64,000 bases of DNA from Pseudomonas sp. PDM16 (GTDB lineage Bacteria; Pseudomonadota; Gammaproteobacteria; Pseudomonadales; Pseudomonadaceae), in NCBI RefSeq assembly GCF_014851865.1, contig NZ_JACVAM010000002.1:124001-188000 (forward strand), in the 5' to 3' direction. The first letter of the stretch is position 1, and each line of letters starts with the position of its first letter. The position numbers and the translations under genes are program-made. Positions 1-8,107 of this stretch are shown here, piece by piece. The notes below the pieces were generated by a model, which was not told the DNA's origin, did not search any database, and was given only the letters and a program-made list of their open reading frames with translations.

Positions 1-363
1 TGGTGGGAGAGTAGCGTAGGGCGCCTGACCGGTTACTGGGATGCCGGTTATACCTACTGGGACGGTGACGACACGTCCAGCAACCACAGCCTGTCGTTCT
101 CTCCTGTATTCGTCTATGAGTTCGCCGGCGAGAACGTGAAACCCTACATCGAGGCCGGTATCGGCGTGGCGGCTTTCGCCAACACCGAACTGGAGAGCAA
201 CGAGCTGGGTTCTTCCTTCCAGTTCGAAGACCGCATTGGTGCAGGTCTGCGCTTCGCTGGTCAGGAAGTGGGCATCCGTGCTGTGCACTACTCCAACGCC
301 GGCATCAAGCAGCCGAACGATGGGGTCGAGGCCTACACCCTGCATTACCGCACCAGCTTCTGA
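1..363 (+). CDS. pagL: Lipid A 3-O-deacylase PagL (C-terminal part)
   Basis: The gene enters from the left edge; about 120 C-terminal residues are visible, in frame from base 1. PagL is an outer-membrane eight-stranded beta-barrel hydrolase that removes the 3-O-acyl chain from lipid A. The fragment shows alternating barrel strands and ends in a typical outer-membrane C-terminal Phe. The catalytic triad is recognisable: His and Ser in HYSNAG, with Glu exactly 14 residues after the His, matching the known His126/Ser128/Glu140 spacing of the P. aeruginosa enzyme. Start codon and signal peptide lie outside the window. A rho-independent terminator follows directly. Identification rests on the triad spacing and strand pattern and is strong. 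Confidence 0.88.
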   Translation, partial: WWESSVGRLTGYWDAGYTYWDGDDTSSNHSLSFSPVFVYEFAGENVKPYIEAGIGVAAFANTELESNELGSSFQFEDRIGAGLRFAGQEVGIRAVHYSNAGIKQPNDGVEAYTLHYRTSF

Positions 364-381
364 TTGATCGCTGCGTTACCG

Positions 382-410
382 AAAAAGCCGGGCGAATGCC
401 CGGCTTTTTC
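382..410. terminator. Rho-independent terminator, bidirectional
   Basis: AAAAAGCCGGGC, a 4-base loop, then GCCCGGCTTTTT: a perfect GC-rich stem flanked by A and T runs. It lies between convergent pagL and the YkgJ-type gene and can serve both strands. Confidence 0.9.
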
Positions 411-421
411 ATGTCTGCGAG

Positions 422-727
422 TCAGCGATAGATACCATGCATGCCGCTGCGCTCGTCGTGGCACTCGGCCGAGCCCGTGGCGAATTCGCGGCAGATCAGC
501 GGGCGCACCTCATAGATGGTGCAGCGCATGCTGTCGCGGTCCAGCGCCGCGCACCAGCCATCGTCCAGGCGGCGCATGACTTCGCCGCCCCAGTCATCGG
601 TATCGATGAAACGCTGGGGTACGCCGGTGTCGGTGATCAGCATCACTTCCAGCTGGCAGCAGCACGCGGCACAGGTGCTGCAGCTGGTCTCGCTGTCTGG
701 AAGTTGCAGGTGGGGAATGGACGTCAT
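422..727 (-). CDS. YkgJ-family cysteine-cluster protein
   Basis: A 101-residue protein with a dense Cys cluster near the N-terminus (CSTCAACCC) and further cysteines at WC, RC and IC in the C-terminal half. This is the layout of the YkgJ/Fli(B)-related zinc- or iron-binding family (UPF0153). The family is thought to bind metal through about eight Cys; biochemical roles are poorly known. It lies downstream of the photolyase/lipid operon on the same strand, separated by a hairpin, so it may be read through from that operon or have its own promoter. No signal peptide is visible, so it is likely cytoplasmic. Confidence 0.85.
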   Translation of the reverse strand: MTSIPHLQLPDSETSCSTCAACCCQLEVMLITDTGVPQRFIDTDDWGGEVMRRLDDGWCAALDRDSMRCTIYEVRPLICREFATGSAECHDERSGMHGIYR

Positions 728-757
728 GGGCGCGCAGTGTACGGCAGGTGGCGAGCG

Positions 758-786
758 GAGGCTCGCCTGGCCGACCGGCGAGCCTC
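758..786. repeat. Perfect 10-bp inverted repeat at operon end
   Basis: GAGGCTCGCC, a 9-base loop, then GGCGAGCCTC. The hairpin overlaps the stop codon of the DUF2878 gene. It has no T-run on the minus strand, so it may stabilise the 3' end of the operon mRNA or attenuate read-through rather than act as a classical terminator. Confidence 0.7.
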
Positions 787-1285
787 AGCGTGATCGGACG
801 TTGCCGACCAGCCGGTGCGCCACCGGTATCACTCCGGCCCAGATGACGGCGAGCAGTATCAGCGTGGGCCAGAGCCCCAGTGGCAGCTCGACGCCGGCCA
901 GCCGGGCGCCGCCGAGATAGGACAGTGGTGCGCCGAGGGCGCCGAGCAGGCTGCCCAGCCAACAGGGGCGAGCGCTCCAGGCCAGGCTGTGGCGGAGCGT
1001 GCTGGCGAACAGCGCCCAGAGCAGGGCCAGCCAGGCCGGTAGCAGGAGGCCGCCGCCGAAATCGAACACGCCGAGGTGAAGCAGCAGGCTGTCCAGCGCG
1101 CCGCCGAGCAGCGTGACGCTGAGCAGCCCGCGCCATTCGCCAGGTCGAGCCAGCAGGCACAGGTGGACGGCGAGGCAGGCCAGCGCGATTGCCAGCAACC
1201 AGGGGCGCTGAGCACCGAATACGCACGCCAGCCAGCCGAGCTGGAACAGCGCGGCGTTGGCCAGGTTGCTGCGCAGTGGGCTCAT
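785..1285 (-). CDS. DUF2878 family membrane protein
   Basis: A 166-residue, strongly hydrophobic protein with about five or six membrane segments: residues ~10-45, 52-75, 78-95, 108-125 and 140-160. It matches what I know of the DUF2878 family, inner-membrane proteins of unknown function repeatedly found beside Cfa-like methyltransferases and photolyase genes. The chosen ATG overlaps the stop codon of the preceding cfa-like gene (TGATG), so it is translationally coupled as the last gene of the operon. The frame is open far upstream, but that extension is antisense-like and unsupported. Its place suggests a membrane partner in lipid modification; this is inference. Confidence 0.75.
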   Translation of the reverse strand: MSPLRSNLANAALFQLGWLACVFGAQRPWLLAIALACLAVHLCLLARPGEWRGLLSVTLLGGALDSLLLHLGVFDFGGGLLLPAWLALLWALFASTLRHSLAWSARPCWLGSLLGALGAPLSYLGGARLAGVELPLGLWPTLILLAVIWAGVIPVAHRLVGNVRSR

Positions 1286-2562
1286 CAGGCGCGGAGGTTG
1301 CCCAGCAGTGGGGTGGGGCGTGCGCCTTCCTTGGCCAGCAGCAGTTGGGCGGTGCCGATGCTGCGTTCGAGGAAGCCGCCCTCGCAGTAGCACAGGTAGA
1401 ACTCCCACAGCCGGTAGAAGTACTGGTCGTAACCCAGCTGCTCCAGCTGGTGGCGAGCGCGCCGCAGGTTGTCGTGCCACAGGCGCAGGGTGCGCGCGTA
1501 GTGCAGGCCGAAGTCCTCCATGTGGTGCAGGTTCATGTCCGTCTCGCTGGTCACCACCTGCAGCAGCTTGTGCACCGAGGGCAGGGCACCGCCGGGGAAG
1601 ATGTAGCGCTGGATGAAGTCCACCGACTTGCACGCCTGCTCGTAGCGCTGGTCGCGGATGGTGATGCTCTGCAGCAGCATCAGCCCGTCGGGCTTGAGCA
1701 GGCGGCTGCACTGGCGGAAGTAATCGGGCAGGTAGCGATGGCCGACGGCCTCGACCATCTCGATGGACACCAGCTTGTCGTACTCACCGTCGAGATCGCG
1801 GTAATCCTTGAGCAGCAGGGTGATGCGCTCTTGCAGGCCTTGCTCCTCAATGCGCCGGCGGGTGTAGTCATGCTGCTCGCGCGACAGGGTAGTGGTGGTC
1901 ACCCGGCAGCCGTAGTGGGTGGCTGCATAGATGGCCATGCTGCCCCAGCCGGTGCCGATCTCCAGCAGATGGTCCTCGGGGCGCAGTGCGAGCTTCTGGC
2001 AGATGCGCTCCAGCTTGTTCAACTGGGCCTTCTCCAGGCTGTCATCGTCGCGCTCGAACATGGCGGCCGAGTACATCATGGTCGGATCGAGCATCTGTTC
2101 GAACAGCGCATTGCCGAGATCGTAGTGGGCCGCGATGTTGCGCCGCGAACCTTCGCGGGTGTTGCGGTTTAGCCAGTGCAGACCCTGCATCAGCGGGCGA
2201 CCGAAGAGCTGCGCGAGGCCGCGTTCCATGCCGTCCAACATGTCGAGATTGGCGACGAACAGGCGGATCACCGCGGTCAGGTTCGGGCTGCGCCAGTAAC
2301 CGTGAATATAGGCTTCACCCGAGCCGATCGAGCCGTTTCCGGCCACCAGCGGCCACAGTGCGGCATCGAGTACCTCGATCTCGGCGTGCAGGTCGGCATC
2401 GTGCTGGCCGAACTCCAGGCGCTCGCCGTTCTCCAGCACGCTGAGCCGGCCGTGGCGCAGCTGGCCAAGCTGGCGCAGTACCAGGCGGCGCAGCAGGTTG
2501 GCGCCCAGGCCATTGCCGCTGCGTACGCTGCTCTTGGCGGAAATCAGGTCAGGACTCTTCAT
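1285..2562 (-). CDS. Cfa-like SAM-dependent fatty-acyl methyltransferase
   Basis: A 425-residue homologue of cyclopropane-fatty-acyl-phospholipid synthase, which transfers a methyl group from SAM to a double bond of membrane phospholipid acyl chains. The SAM loop is EIGTGWG at residues ~201-207; the family segments YSAAMF, VEAVGH and YIFPGG are present. Compared by memory with E. coli Cfa, the bicarbonate ligands Cys139 and His266 correspond here to Ala166 and Gln298, while Glu271 is kept. That suggests a methyltransferase making methylated or methylene acyl chains (UfaM/TmsB-like) rather than a cyclopropane synthase. The start was chosen at ATG 2562 because GGAG precedes it; a longer frame would add 12 residues. 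It overlaps the DUF1365 gene by 14 bases. Confidence 0.85.
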   Translation of the reverse strand: MKSPDLISAKSSVRSGNGLGANLLRRLVLRQLGQLRHGRLSVLENGERLEFGQHDADLHAEIEVLDAALWPLVAGNGSIGSGEAYIHGYWRSPNLTAVIRLFVANLDMLDGMERGLAQLFGRPLMQGLHWLNRNTREGSRRNIAAHYDLGNALFEQMLDPTMMYSAAMFERDDDSLEKAQLNKLERICQKLALRPEDHLLEIGTGWGSMAIYAATHYGCRVTTTTLSREQHDYTRRRIEEQGLQERITLLLKDYRDLDGEYDKLVSIEMVEAVGHRYLPDYFRQCSRLLKPDGLMLLQSITIRDQRYEQACKSVDFIQRYIFPGGALPSVHKLLQVVTSETDMNLHHMEDFGLHYARTLRLWHDNLRRARHQLEQLGYDQYFYRLWEFYLCYCEGGFLERSIGTAQLLLAKEGARPTPLLGNLRA

Positions 2563-3340
2563 GGCGGGGCTCCAGTAGGGCGGCGGGGCGCTCGTCATCC
2601 GCGGCGTGGTGGTCGAACAGTGGCATGCGTTTGATCAACAGGCGTAGGGCCTGCCAATAGATGGCCAGCAGGGTCTTGGCCGTCATCCAGGGGAAACTCG
2701 CCAGGTGGCGGTGCAGGCTGGTGCGGTTCAGCTCGGCGCGGGTCAGGCCCAGGCCGGCCTCGAACAGCCGGTCCTCGCCTTGCCAGTCCTCCATGTGGAT
2801 GCGCAGGTGCTCGCCGGGCGGCGTGAAGCGCATGCGGTATTCCAGGTCACGTGGCAGGAACGGCGAGACGTGGAAGGCCTTGGCTACCCGTTGTCGCGAC
2901 TCGCCCTCGGCGTGGGTCGGCAGCACGTAGTGATGGCGCTCGCGCCAGGGTGTGTTGCTCACCTCGCAGAGAATCGCGGCCAGGCGCCCGTCCGACTCGA
3001 AGCAGTAGAAAAAGCTGGCCGGGTTGAAGGCCAGGCCCCAGCTGCGTGGCTGGGTCAGCAGGCAGATGCGGCCCTGCGGGGCATGGCCCATGACCTGTTC
3101 GACGCACTGGCGTACGGCTTGCTCCAGGCGCATGCCGGCGACGGTGAGGTGTGGCAGGTAATCGCTTTCACGAAACGCAAAGGGCGCCCAGCGCGAATGG
3201 CCGGCCAGGGGCGAGAGGGCCAGGACTTCGCTCTGCTCGCTCAGGTCCAGATAGAGCAGGCCCATGCGGTAGCGGAAGGCGTGGCCGCGCGGCAAATGCC
3301 TACGATGGCTGACCCAGCCCTGGTAGAGCGCGCTGTTCAC
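2549..3340 (-). CDS. DUF1365 domain-containing protein
   Basis: A 263-residue protein covering the whole DUF1365 domain: N-terminal YQGWVSHRRHLPRGHAF and central FNPASFFYCF segments with many conserved aromatic and basic residues. Function is unknown. Family members sit almost invariably between a FAD-dependent oxidoreductase and a Cfa-like methyltransferase, as here, which suggests a role in acyl-chain modification. Its ATG overlaps the FAD oxidoreductase stop by four bases (ATGA), and its own end overlaps the start of the methyltransferase. No membrane segment or signal is obvious. Confidence 0.88.
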   Translation of the reverse strand: MNSALYQGWVSHRRHLPRGHAFRYRMGLLYLDLSEQSEVLALSPLAGHSRWAPFAFRESDYLPHLTVAGMRLEQAVRQCVEQVMGHAPQGRICLLTQPRSWGLAFNPASFFYCFESDGRLAAILCEVSNTPWRERHHYVLPTHAEGESRQRVAKAFHVSPFLPRDLEYRMRFTPPGEHLRIHMEDWQGEDRLFEAGLGLTRAELNRTSLHRHLASFPWMTAKTLLAIYWQALRLLIKRMPLFDHHAADDERPAALLEPRHEES

Positions 3341-4584
3341 AGGCGCTCCCCGAGGGCTTCCGCCACGCGCAGCGCGCTGACCACGCCGTCCTCATGGAAG
3401 CCGTTGGCCCAGTAGGCCCCGCAGTAGTAGGTGTGTTGTGCGCCGAGCAGTTCGGCCCAGCGCTGTTGGGCGCGCAGCCCGGCCAGGCTGTACTGCGGGT
3501 GGGCGTAGCGATAGCGGCCGAGGATGAGCGCGGGGTCGATGCTGGCGGTCTGGTTGAGGCTGACACAGAAGGTCTGCGGGGCTTCGATGCCTTGCAGGAT
3601 GTTCATGTTGTAGGTCACCGCCGCCGGCTGCTCGCGGGGGCCGCCCAGGCGGTAGTTCCAGCTGGCCCAGGCCAAGCGCCGGCGTGGCAGCAGGCGGGTA
3701 TCTGTGTGCAGCACCACCTCGTTGTCGGCGTAGCGCAGGTCACCGAGGATGGCCTGCTCGGCCAGGGTGGGTGTGGCCAGCAGGTCCAGTGCCTGGTCAC
3801 TGTGGCAGGCGAATACGATGCGGTCGAAGCGCTCGGTCCCGGCCGGGCTGTGCAAGGTCACGCCCTCGGCGTCGCGTTCTACCCGCTGCACCGGGCAGTT
3901 GAGGCGGATGCGCTCGGCGAAACCGGCCGTCAGTGGTGCTACGTAGCTGCGCGAGCCGCCACTGATGACCCGCCACTGTGGGCGATCGTTGACCGAGAGC
4001 AGGCCGTGGTTCTCGAAGAAGCGGATGAAGAATTGCAGAGGGAAGCCGAGCATGTCCTGCAGCGACATGGACCAGATGGCCGCGCCCATCGGCACGATGT
4101 AGTGATGGATGAAGCGTTCGCCATAGCCGCGTTGCTGCAGGTAGTCACCGAGGGTGGTGTGGGCGGCGATGCGCTGCTGCGCCAGGTCCGCTGGCGTCTC
4201 GCGGTTGAAGCGCAGGATGTCGCGCAGCATGCCCCAGAACACCGGACTGACTAGGTTGCGGCGGCGGGCGAACAGGCTGTTGAGGCTATTGCCGTTGTAC
4301 TCGTCGCCACTGACCGGGTCATGCACGGAGAAGCTCATCTCGGTGGCCTGGGAGGCGACGCCCAACTGGTCCAGCAGGCGGATGAAATTGGGGTAGGTCC
4401 AGTCGTTGAACACGATGAAACCGGTATCCAGCGCATGACGCTGGCCGTCCACGATGACGTCCACGGTGTGGGTGTGGCCGCCGATCCAGTCACTGGCCTC
4501 GAACACCGTGACTTCATGCTGGCGCTGCAGCAGGTAGGCGCAGGTCAGGCCGGAAATGCCGCTGCCGACGATGGCGATCTTCAT
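3337..4584 (-). CDS. FAD-dependent amine-oxidase-like oxidoreductase
   Basis: A 415-residue flavoprotein. The N-terminus carries the dinucleotide-binding signature IVGSGISGLTCAYLL (residues 4-18) followed by an acidic strand end (VFEASDWIGGHTHT), typical of the amine oxidase / phytoene-desaturase-like superfamily. The C-terminal FAD-binding segment is near YYCGAYWANGFHEDGV. Homologues lie beside cfa genes and are implicated in desaturating or oxidising acyl chains, for instance in furan fatty-acid formation in Rhodobacter. The substrate here is inferred. Overlaps of four bases on both sides (ATGA) show tight coupling with the SDR and DUF1365 genes. Confidence 0.88.
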   Translation of the reverse strand: MKIAIVGSGISGLTCAYLLQRQHEVTVFEASDWIGGHTHTVDVIVDGQRHALDTGFIVFNDWTYPNFIRLLDQLGVASQATEMSFSVHDPVSGDEYNGNSLNSLFARRRNLVSPVFWGMLRDILRFNRETPADLAQQRIAAHTTLGDYLQQRGYGERFIHHYIVPMGAAIWSMSLQDMLGFPLQFFIRFFENHGLLSVNDRPQWRVISGGSRSYVAPLTAGFAERIRLNCPVQRVERDAEGVTLHSPAGTERFDRIVFACHSDQALDLLATPTLAEQAILGDLRYADNEVVLHTDTRLLPRRRLAWASWNYRLGGPREQPAAVTYNMNILQGIEAPQTFCVSLNQTASIDPALILGRYRYAHPQYSLAGLRAQQRWAELLGAQHTYYCGAYWANGFHEDGVVSALRVAEALGERL

Positions 4585-5330
4585 GGGGATTCCTTTCGGG
4601 CGAGACGACTGCCAAGGGCCAGACGCAGGCGGGCGGGCAGGTGGGCGAGCAGGCGCAGGGTGGTGATGAAGCGCCAGGGAAAGCTGATCTCCAGCGGCCG
4701 CCGTTCGAGGCGTGCGGCGATGTGTTGGACTGCGCGTTCCACCGACCAGAGCATGGGCATGGGGAAGTCGTTGCGGCGAGTCAGCGGTGTATCGACGAAG
4801 CCTGGGCTGACCAGGGTGATGTCGATCTCCGGCAGGTCCAGGCGCAGCGATTCGGCGAGGTAGCGCAGCGCGGCCTTGGATGCGCCGTAGGCACCGGCAC
4901 GCGGCAGGGCCAGGTGCGTCACCGAGCTGCCCATCAGCACCAGGTGCGGAGCCTGGCCCAGGCGCAGCAGCGGCAGAGCAGCCTCAATGCAGTAGGCGAC
5001 GGACAGCAGGTTGCCGCGCATTACCCGCTCCACGGTGGCGGCCTCGAAGCGCTGAGCGTCGATGTATTCGCAGGTGCCGGCGTTGAGTATTACCTGGTCC
5101 AGCGCGCCCCAGAGCTGGGCGATGCGCTCGCCGATCAGGCGTACCTGGCGGCTGTCGCCCAGGTTGCCGGGCACCAGCAGCACTTGCTGCGGATAGCGCC
5201 GGGCGATGGCTTCCAGTGCCTCGGCGTTGCGTGCGCTCAGGGCCACACGCTCGCCACGTTGCAGCAGCAGCTCGGCCAGCGCGGCGCCCATGCCGCTGCT
5301 GGCACCGGTGAGCCAGATGCGCCGGCTCAT
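4581..5330 (-). CDS. Short-chain dehydrogenase/reductase (SDR)
   Basis: A 249-residue classical SDR. Visible signatures: TGASSGMG cofactor loop at residues 8-15, NAG at ~83, Ser135/136, and the catalytic Tyr148-x3-Lys152 in YGASK. NADP preference is plausible from Arg34 after the second strand, but the substrate cannot be read. The C-terminal ~40 residues are basic and hydrophobic, compatible with membrane association. It sits in the photolyase/lipid operon between the NTF2-like and FAD oxidoreductase genes, overlapping both by four bases, so a role in the same acyl-chain pathway is likely. Confidence 0.9.
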   Translation of the reverse strand: MSRRIWLTGASSGMGAALAELLLQRGERVALSARNAEALEAIARRYPQQVLLVPGNLGDSRQVRLIGERIAQLWGALDQVILNAGTCEYIDAQRFEAATVERVMRGNLLSVAYCIEAALPLLRLGQAPHLVLMGSSVTHLALPRAGAYGASKAALRYLAESLRLDLPEIDITLVSPGFVDTPLTRRNDFPMPMLWSVERAVQHIAARLERRPLEISFPWRFITTLRLLAHLPARLRLALGSRLARKESP

Positions 5331-5752
5331 GCCAACCGCCCCTTGAGCCAGCGGATGGCGCCGCCCAGCAGCGGCAGGTGTTCGTAGAGCAGGGCACCGG
5401 CGTCGAAGTAGTCGCGGTGGTACTCGACCCTGTCGCGCCAGCGCAGGTGCGAGCAGCCCTCCAGGCTCAACAGGGCGCCGCCGCGCAGGCGGGGGTGGCG
5501 GTAATGCATGGTCCAGCGCAGGTAGCCTTCGTGATCGCCGACCCGGTCATGGCCGTGGAAGTCGAAGCTCAGCTCACGCACGTTGGCATACAGCTCGGCG
5601 TAGTAATCGCGCAGGGCTGACAGGCCGTGGATTTCGTGGAGCGGGTCGTGGAAGTGCACATCCTCGCCATACAGTTCGCCGAGGCGCTGGTGCAGATTGC
5701 CGGCGTTGAGCTCGGCGAAGCGCCGGGCGAAGTCATGGAGGAAGTCAGTCAT
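5327..5752 (-). CDS. NTF2-like (SnoaL-type) protein
   Basis: A 141-residue protein with the NTF2-like cone fold pattern: an N-terminal helix (FARRFAELNAGNLHQRL), then ..YGEDVHFHDPLHEIHGL and long beta strands ending in YHRDYFDAGALLYEHLP. Such domains are small enzymes (isomerases, cyclases) or binding proteins; the His/Asp pair in HFHDP is the likely active-site region. It overlaps the photolyase stop region by eight bases and the SDR by four, so it is made with both. The function within the light/lipid operon is unknown. Confidence 0.85.
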   Translation of the reverse strand: MTDFLHDFARRFAELNAGNLHQRLGELYGEDVHFHDPLHEIHGLSALRDYYAELYANVRELSFDFHGHDRVGDHEGYLRWTMHYRHPRLRGGALLSLEGCSHLRWRDRVEYHRDYFDAGALLYEHLPLLGGAIRWLKGRLA

Positions 5753-7184
5753 CGCCGTTCACCTTCCTGGGCAGGTCGCGAAACGCGTTCAGGGCACGTT
5801 CGCGGGAAGCGCTGAGGTCGACCAGTTGTGCCGGGTAACCGGGCACGCCGAACAGACCGCCGCGCGCAGAAGGATCGTGGATGTCGCGGTTGTCCAACTC
5901 CGCCAGTTCCGGTACCCAGCGCCGGATGAAGCGGCCGTCCGGATCGAATTTCTGTGACTGGCTGACCGGGTTGAAAATGCGGAAGTAGGGCGCCGCGTCG
6001 GTGCCGGTGGAAGCGCTCCACTGCCAGCCGCCGTTGTTGGCGGCCAGGTCGCCGTCGATCAGGTGGCGCATGAACCAGCGCTCGCCTTCGCGCCAGTCGA
6101 TCAACAGGTTCTTGGTCAGGTACATCGCCACCACCATGCGCAGGCGGTTGTGCATCCAGCCGGTGGCCAGCAACTGGCGCATGGCGGCGTCGACCAGCGG
6201 GATGCCGGTGCGGCCCTGCTGCCAGGCAGCCAGTTCGGCTGGTGCGTGGCGCCAGCGCAGGGCCTCGGTTTCCTGGCGGAAGGCGCGATGGCGGGAGACG
6301 CGCGGGTAACCCACCAGGATGTGCTTGTAGAACTCGCGCCAGAGCAGCTCGTTGATCCAGGTGACGGCGCCGGGATTACCGGTTTCGAACTCGCCCTGGT
6401 TGCTGCGCAGCGCGGCGTGCAGGCACTGGCGCGGCGAGATCGCGCCGCAGGCCAGGTAGGGCGACATCTGGCTGGTGCCGTCCACGCCCGGGATGTCGCG
6501 ACGTTGCTGGTACCCGCTCAGCAGCTCGTCGGCGAACAGGGCCAGGCGCTCACGAGCAGCTTCCTCGCCGGCTGGCCAGTGCTCGCGCAGGGTGGCATCT
6601 GGCGTGGCGAAGCCTTCGATCTCGGCGGGAATGGCATCGCTGGCGATATCCAGCGGCTGTTGGCGGGACGGCATCGGCACCAGTGCCGGCAGGGCGGTGT
6701 GCAGGCGCTGATAGCAGACCTTGCGGAACTGGCTGAAGACCTGGAAGTAGCCACCGGATTTGGTCAGCACGCTACCGGGGCGGAAGAACAGTTGGTCCAG
6801 CTGGGCGTGAACGGCTACGCCGTGGCGGCTCAACTCGTGCTCCACCGCCTGGTCGCGGTCTTGCTCGTGGATGCCATATTCCTCGTTGACCCATACCCCG
6901 GTGATGTCGTGCTCGCGGCACAGCTCGGCCAGCACCCGCGGGGCATCGCGCCAGTGTGGCGCCACGCGGATCAGCAGCGGCACGTTGAGCGCGGCCAGGC
7001 GCGGCTGCAGTTCGGCCAGGTTGCGCAGCCAGAAGTCGACCTTGCACGGTGCGTCGTCATGCTCGCGCCACTGCTCGGGGCTGATCAGGTACACGGCCAG
7101 GGTTGGGCCGGCGGCCATGGCGGCGGCCATGGCGCTGTTGTCGGCGCAGCGCAGGTCGCTACGCAACCAGATCAGCTGGCGCAT
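5745..7184 (-). CDS. phrB: Deoxyribodipyrimidine photolyase (CPD photolyase)
   Basis: A 479-residue class I photolyase, which uses FAD and blue light to split cyclobutane pyrimidine dimers. The N-terminal antenna domain begins LIWLRSDLRCADN. The FAD-binding helical domain contains the family block around TGIPLVDAAMRQL, WMHNRLRM and the Trp-rich segment NNGGWQWSASTG, followed by the FNP element (YFRIFNPVSQ). Length matches the E. coli enzyme. The ATG at 7184 was chosen because the antenna domain starts there; the open frame extends further but lies inside the regulator gene, which it overlaps by 13 bases. The neighbouring LitR-like regulator suggests light-dependent expression. Confidence 0.96.
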   Translation of the reverse strand: MRQLIWLRSDLRCADNSAMAAAMAAGPTLAVYLISPEQWREHDDAPCKVDFWLRNLAELQPRLAALNVPLLIRVAPHWRDAPRVLAELCREHDITGVWVNEEYGIHEQDRDQAVEHELSRHGVAVHAQLDQLFFRPGSVLTKSGGYFQVFSQFRKVCYQRLHTALPALVPMPSRQQPLDIASDAIPAEIEGFATPDATLREHWPAGEEAARERLALFADELLSGYQQRRDIPGVDGTSQMSPYLACGAISPRQCLHAALRSNQGEFETGNPGAVTWINELLWREFYKHILVGYPRVSRHRAFRQETEALRWRHAPAELAAWQQGRTGIPLVDAAMRQLLATGWMHNRLRMVVAMYLTKNLLIDWREGERWFMRHLIDGDLAANNGGWQWSASTGTDAAPYFRIFNPVSQSQKFDPDGRFIRRWVPELAELDNRDIHDPSARGGLFGVPGYPAQLVDLSASRERALNAFRDLPRKVNGDD

Positions 7185-8107
7185 GACGCGTCCTCCAGCA
7201 GGCCCAGCGCACGCAGGTGCTGTTCGGCCAGCAGTGGGTCGGCGGCCAGGTGCAGGCCCTGCACCTGGCTCAGTTCTTCGGCGTGGATGCTGGCGGCCGG
7301 GCCGGCCAGCAGCAGCGGAACGGCGCAGGCGTCGAGCAGGCGCGCCAGCTGATGGCGCAGCGGCGCTACCAAGGCCTGGCTGGAATACAGCAGCAGGGCG
7401 CGTGGGGCGATGTGGTCCACTGCCTGCACCAGCTCGTTGAGCGGCACCGCCCAGTCCAGCACCTGCACCTGGCAGCCGGCGCTGTTGAACAGCCAGGCGC
7501 ACAGCCACAGGCCGGGTTCCAGCTCCAGCTCCGACTGGCTGACCAGCAACAGCGGCGCGCCGGCCTGTTGGCGGTTGTCGTGGTACAGACGGGCACCGAG
7601 CTTGCTGCGCAGCCAGGAGTGGAAGAACACCTGCTCCAGGCGCGCGCCGAAGGGCAGCTCGCGCCAGCGCCGGTCCAGTTCTTCCAGCAGTGGCAACAGC
7701 AATTGCGCGCACAGCACGCTCGGCGGGTAGAGCGCCTGGGCGCGGTTGAAGGCTTCGTCCAGGCTGCGTTCGGCCTGGCGCGCCACGCTGTGCAGCATGG
7801 CCTGGCGCAGCTCGTCCCACACGCCGCTGATTACCGTCTCCGGCGCCACGTTCTGTTCCAGCAGCTCGCGCACCTGGCCGACCGCCACGCCGCGGTTGAG
7901 CCAGGTCAGCACCTGCTGGATGCGCTCGATCTGCTCCGGGGCATACAGGCGATGGCCCTTGGCAGTGCGGTGCGGGACCACCAGGCCGTAGCGGCGTTCC
8001 CAGGCGCGCAGGGTCACCGGGTTGACCCCGGTGCTGCGCGCCACCTCGCGGATGGGCAGGTAGCCCAGGGCCAGGGCGCTCTGGTAGTCGAGTGGGGTGT
8101 CGCTCAA
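7172..8107 (-). CDS. LitR/CarH-like MerR-family light-response regulator
   Basis: A 311-residue MerR-type regulator. The N-terminal winged helix (residues ~16-85) includes LPIREVARSTGVNPVTLRAWERRYGL and HRLYAPEQIERI, closest to the CarA/CarH/LitR branch. The C-terminal ~200 residues have the layout of the helical plus B12-binding domains of CarH. However, the cobalamin-ligating His of the E/D-x-H motif seems absent: the corresponding stretch reads ELEPGLWLCAWL. It is thus a class II-like LitR that should not sense light through B12 itself; in P. putida such proteins work with a short LOV photoreceptor. No LOV gene is in this window. Four-base overlap with the upstream gene. Confidence 0.85.
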   Translation of the reverse strand: MSDTPLDYQSALALGYLPIREVARSTGVNPVTLRAWERRYGLVVPHRTAKGHRLYAPEQIERIQQVLTWLNRGVAVGQVRELLEQNVAPETVISGVWDELRQAMLHSVARQAERSLDEAFNRAQALYPPSVLCAQLLLPLLEELDRRWRELPFGARLEQVFFHSWLRSKLGARLYHDNRQQAGAPLLLVSQSELELEPGLWLCAWLFNSAGCQVQVLDWAVPLNELVQAVDHIAPRALLLYSSQALVAPLRHQLARLLDACAVPLLLAGPAASIHAEELSQVQGLHLAADPLLAEQHLRALGLLEDASCAS

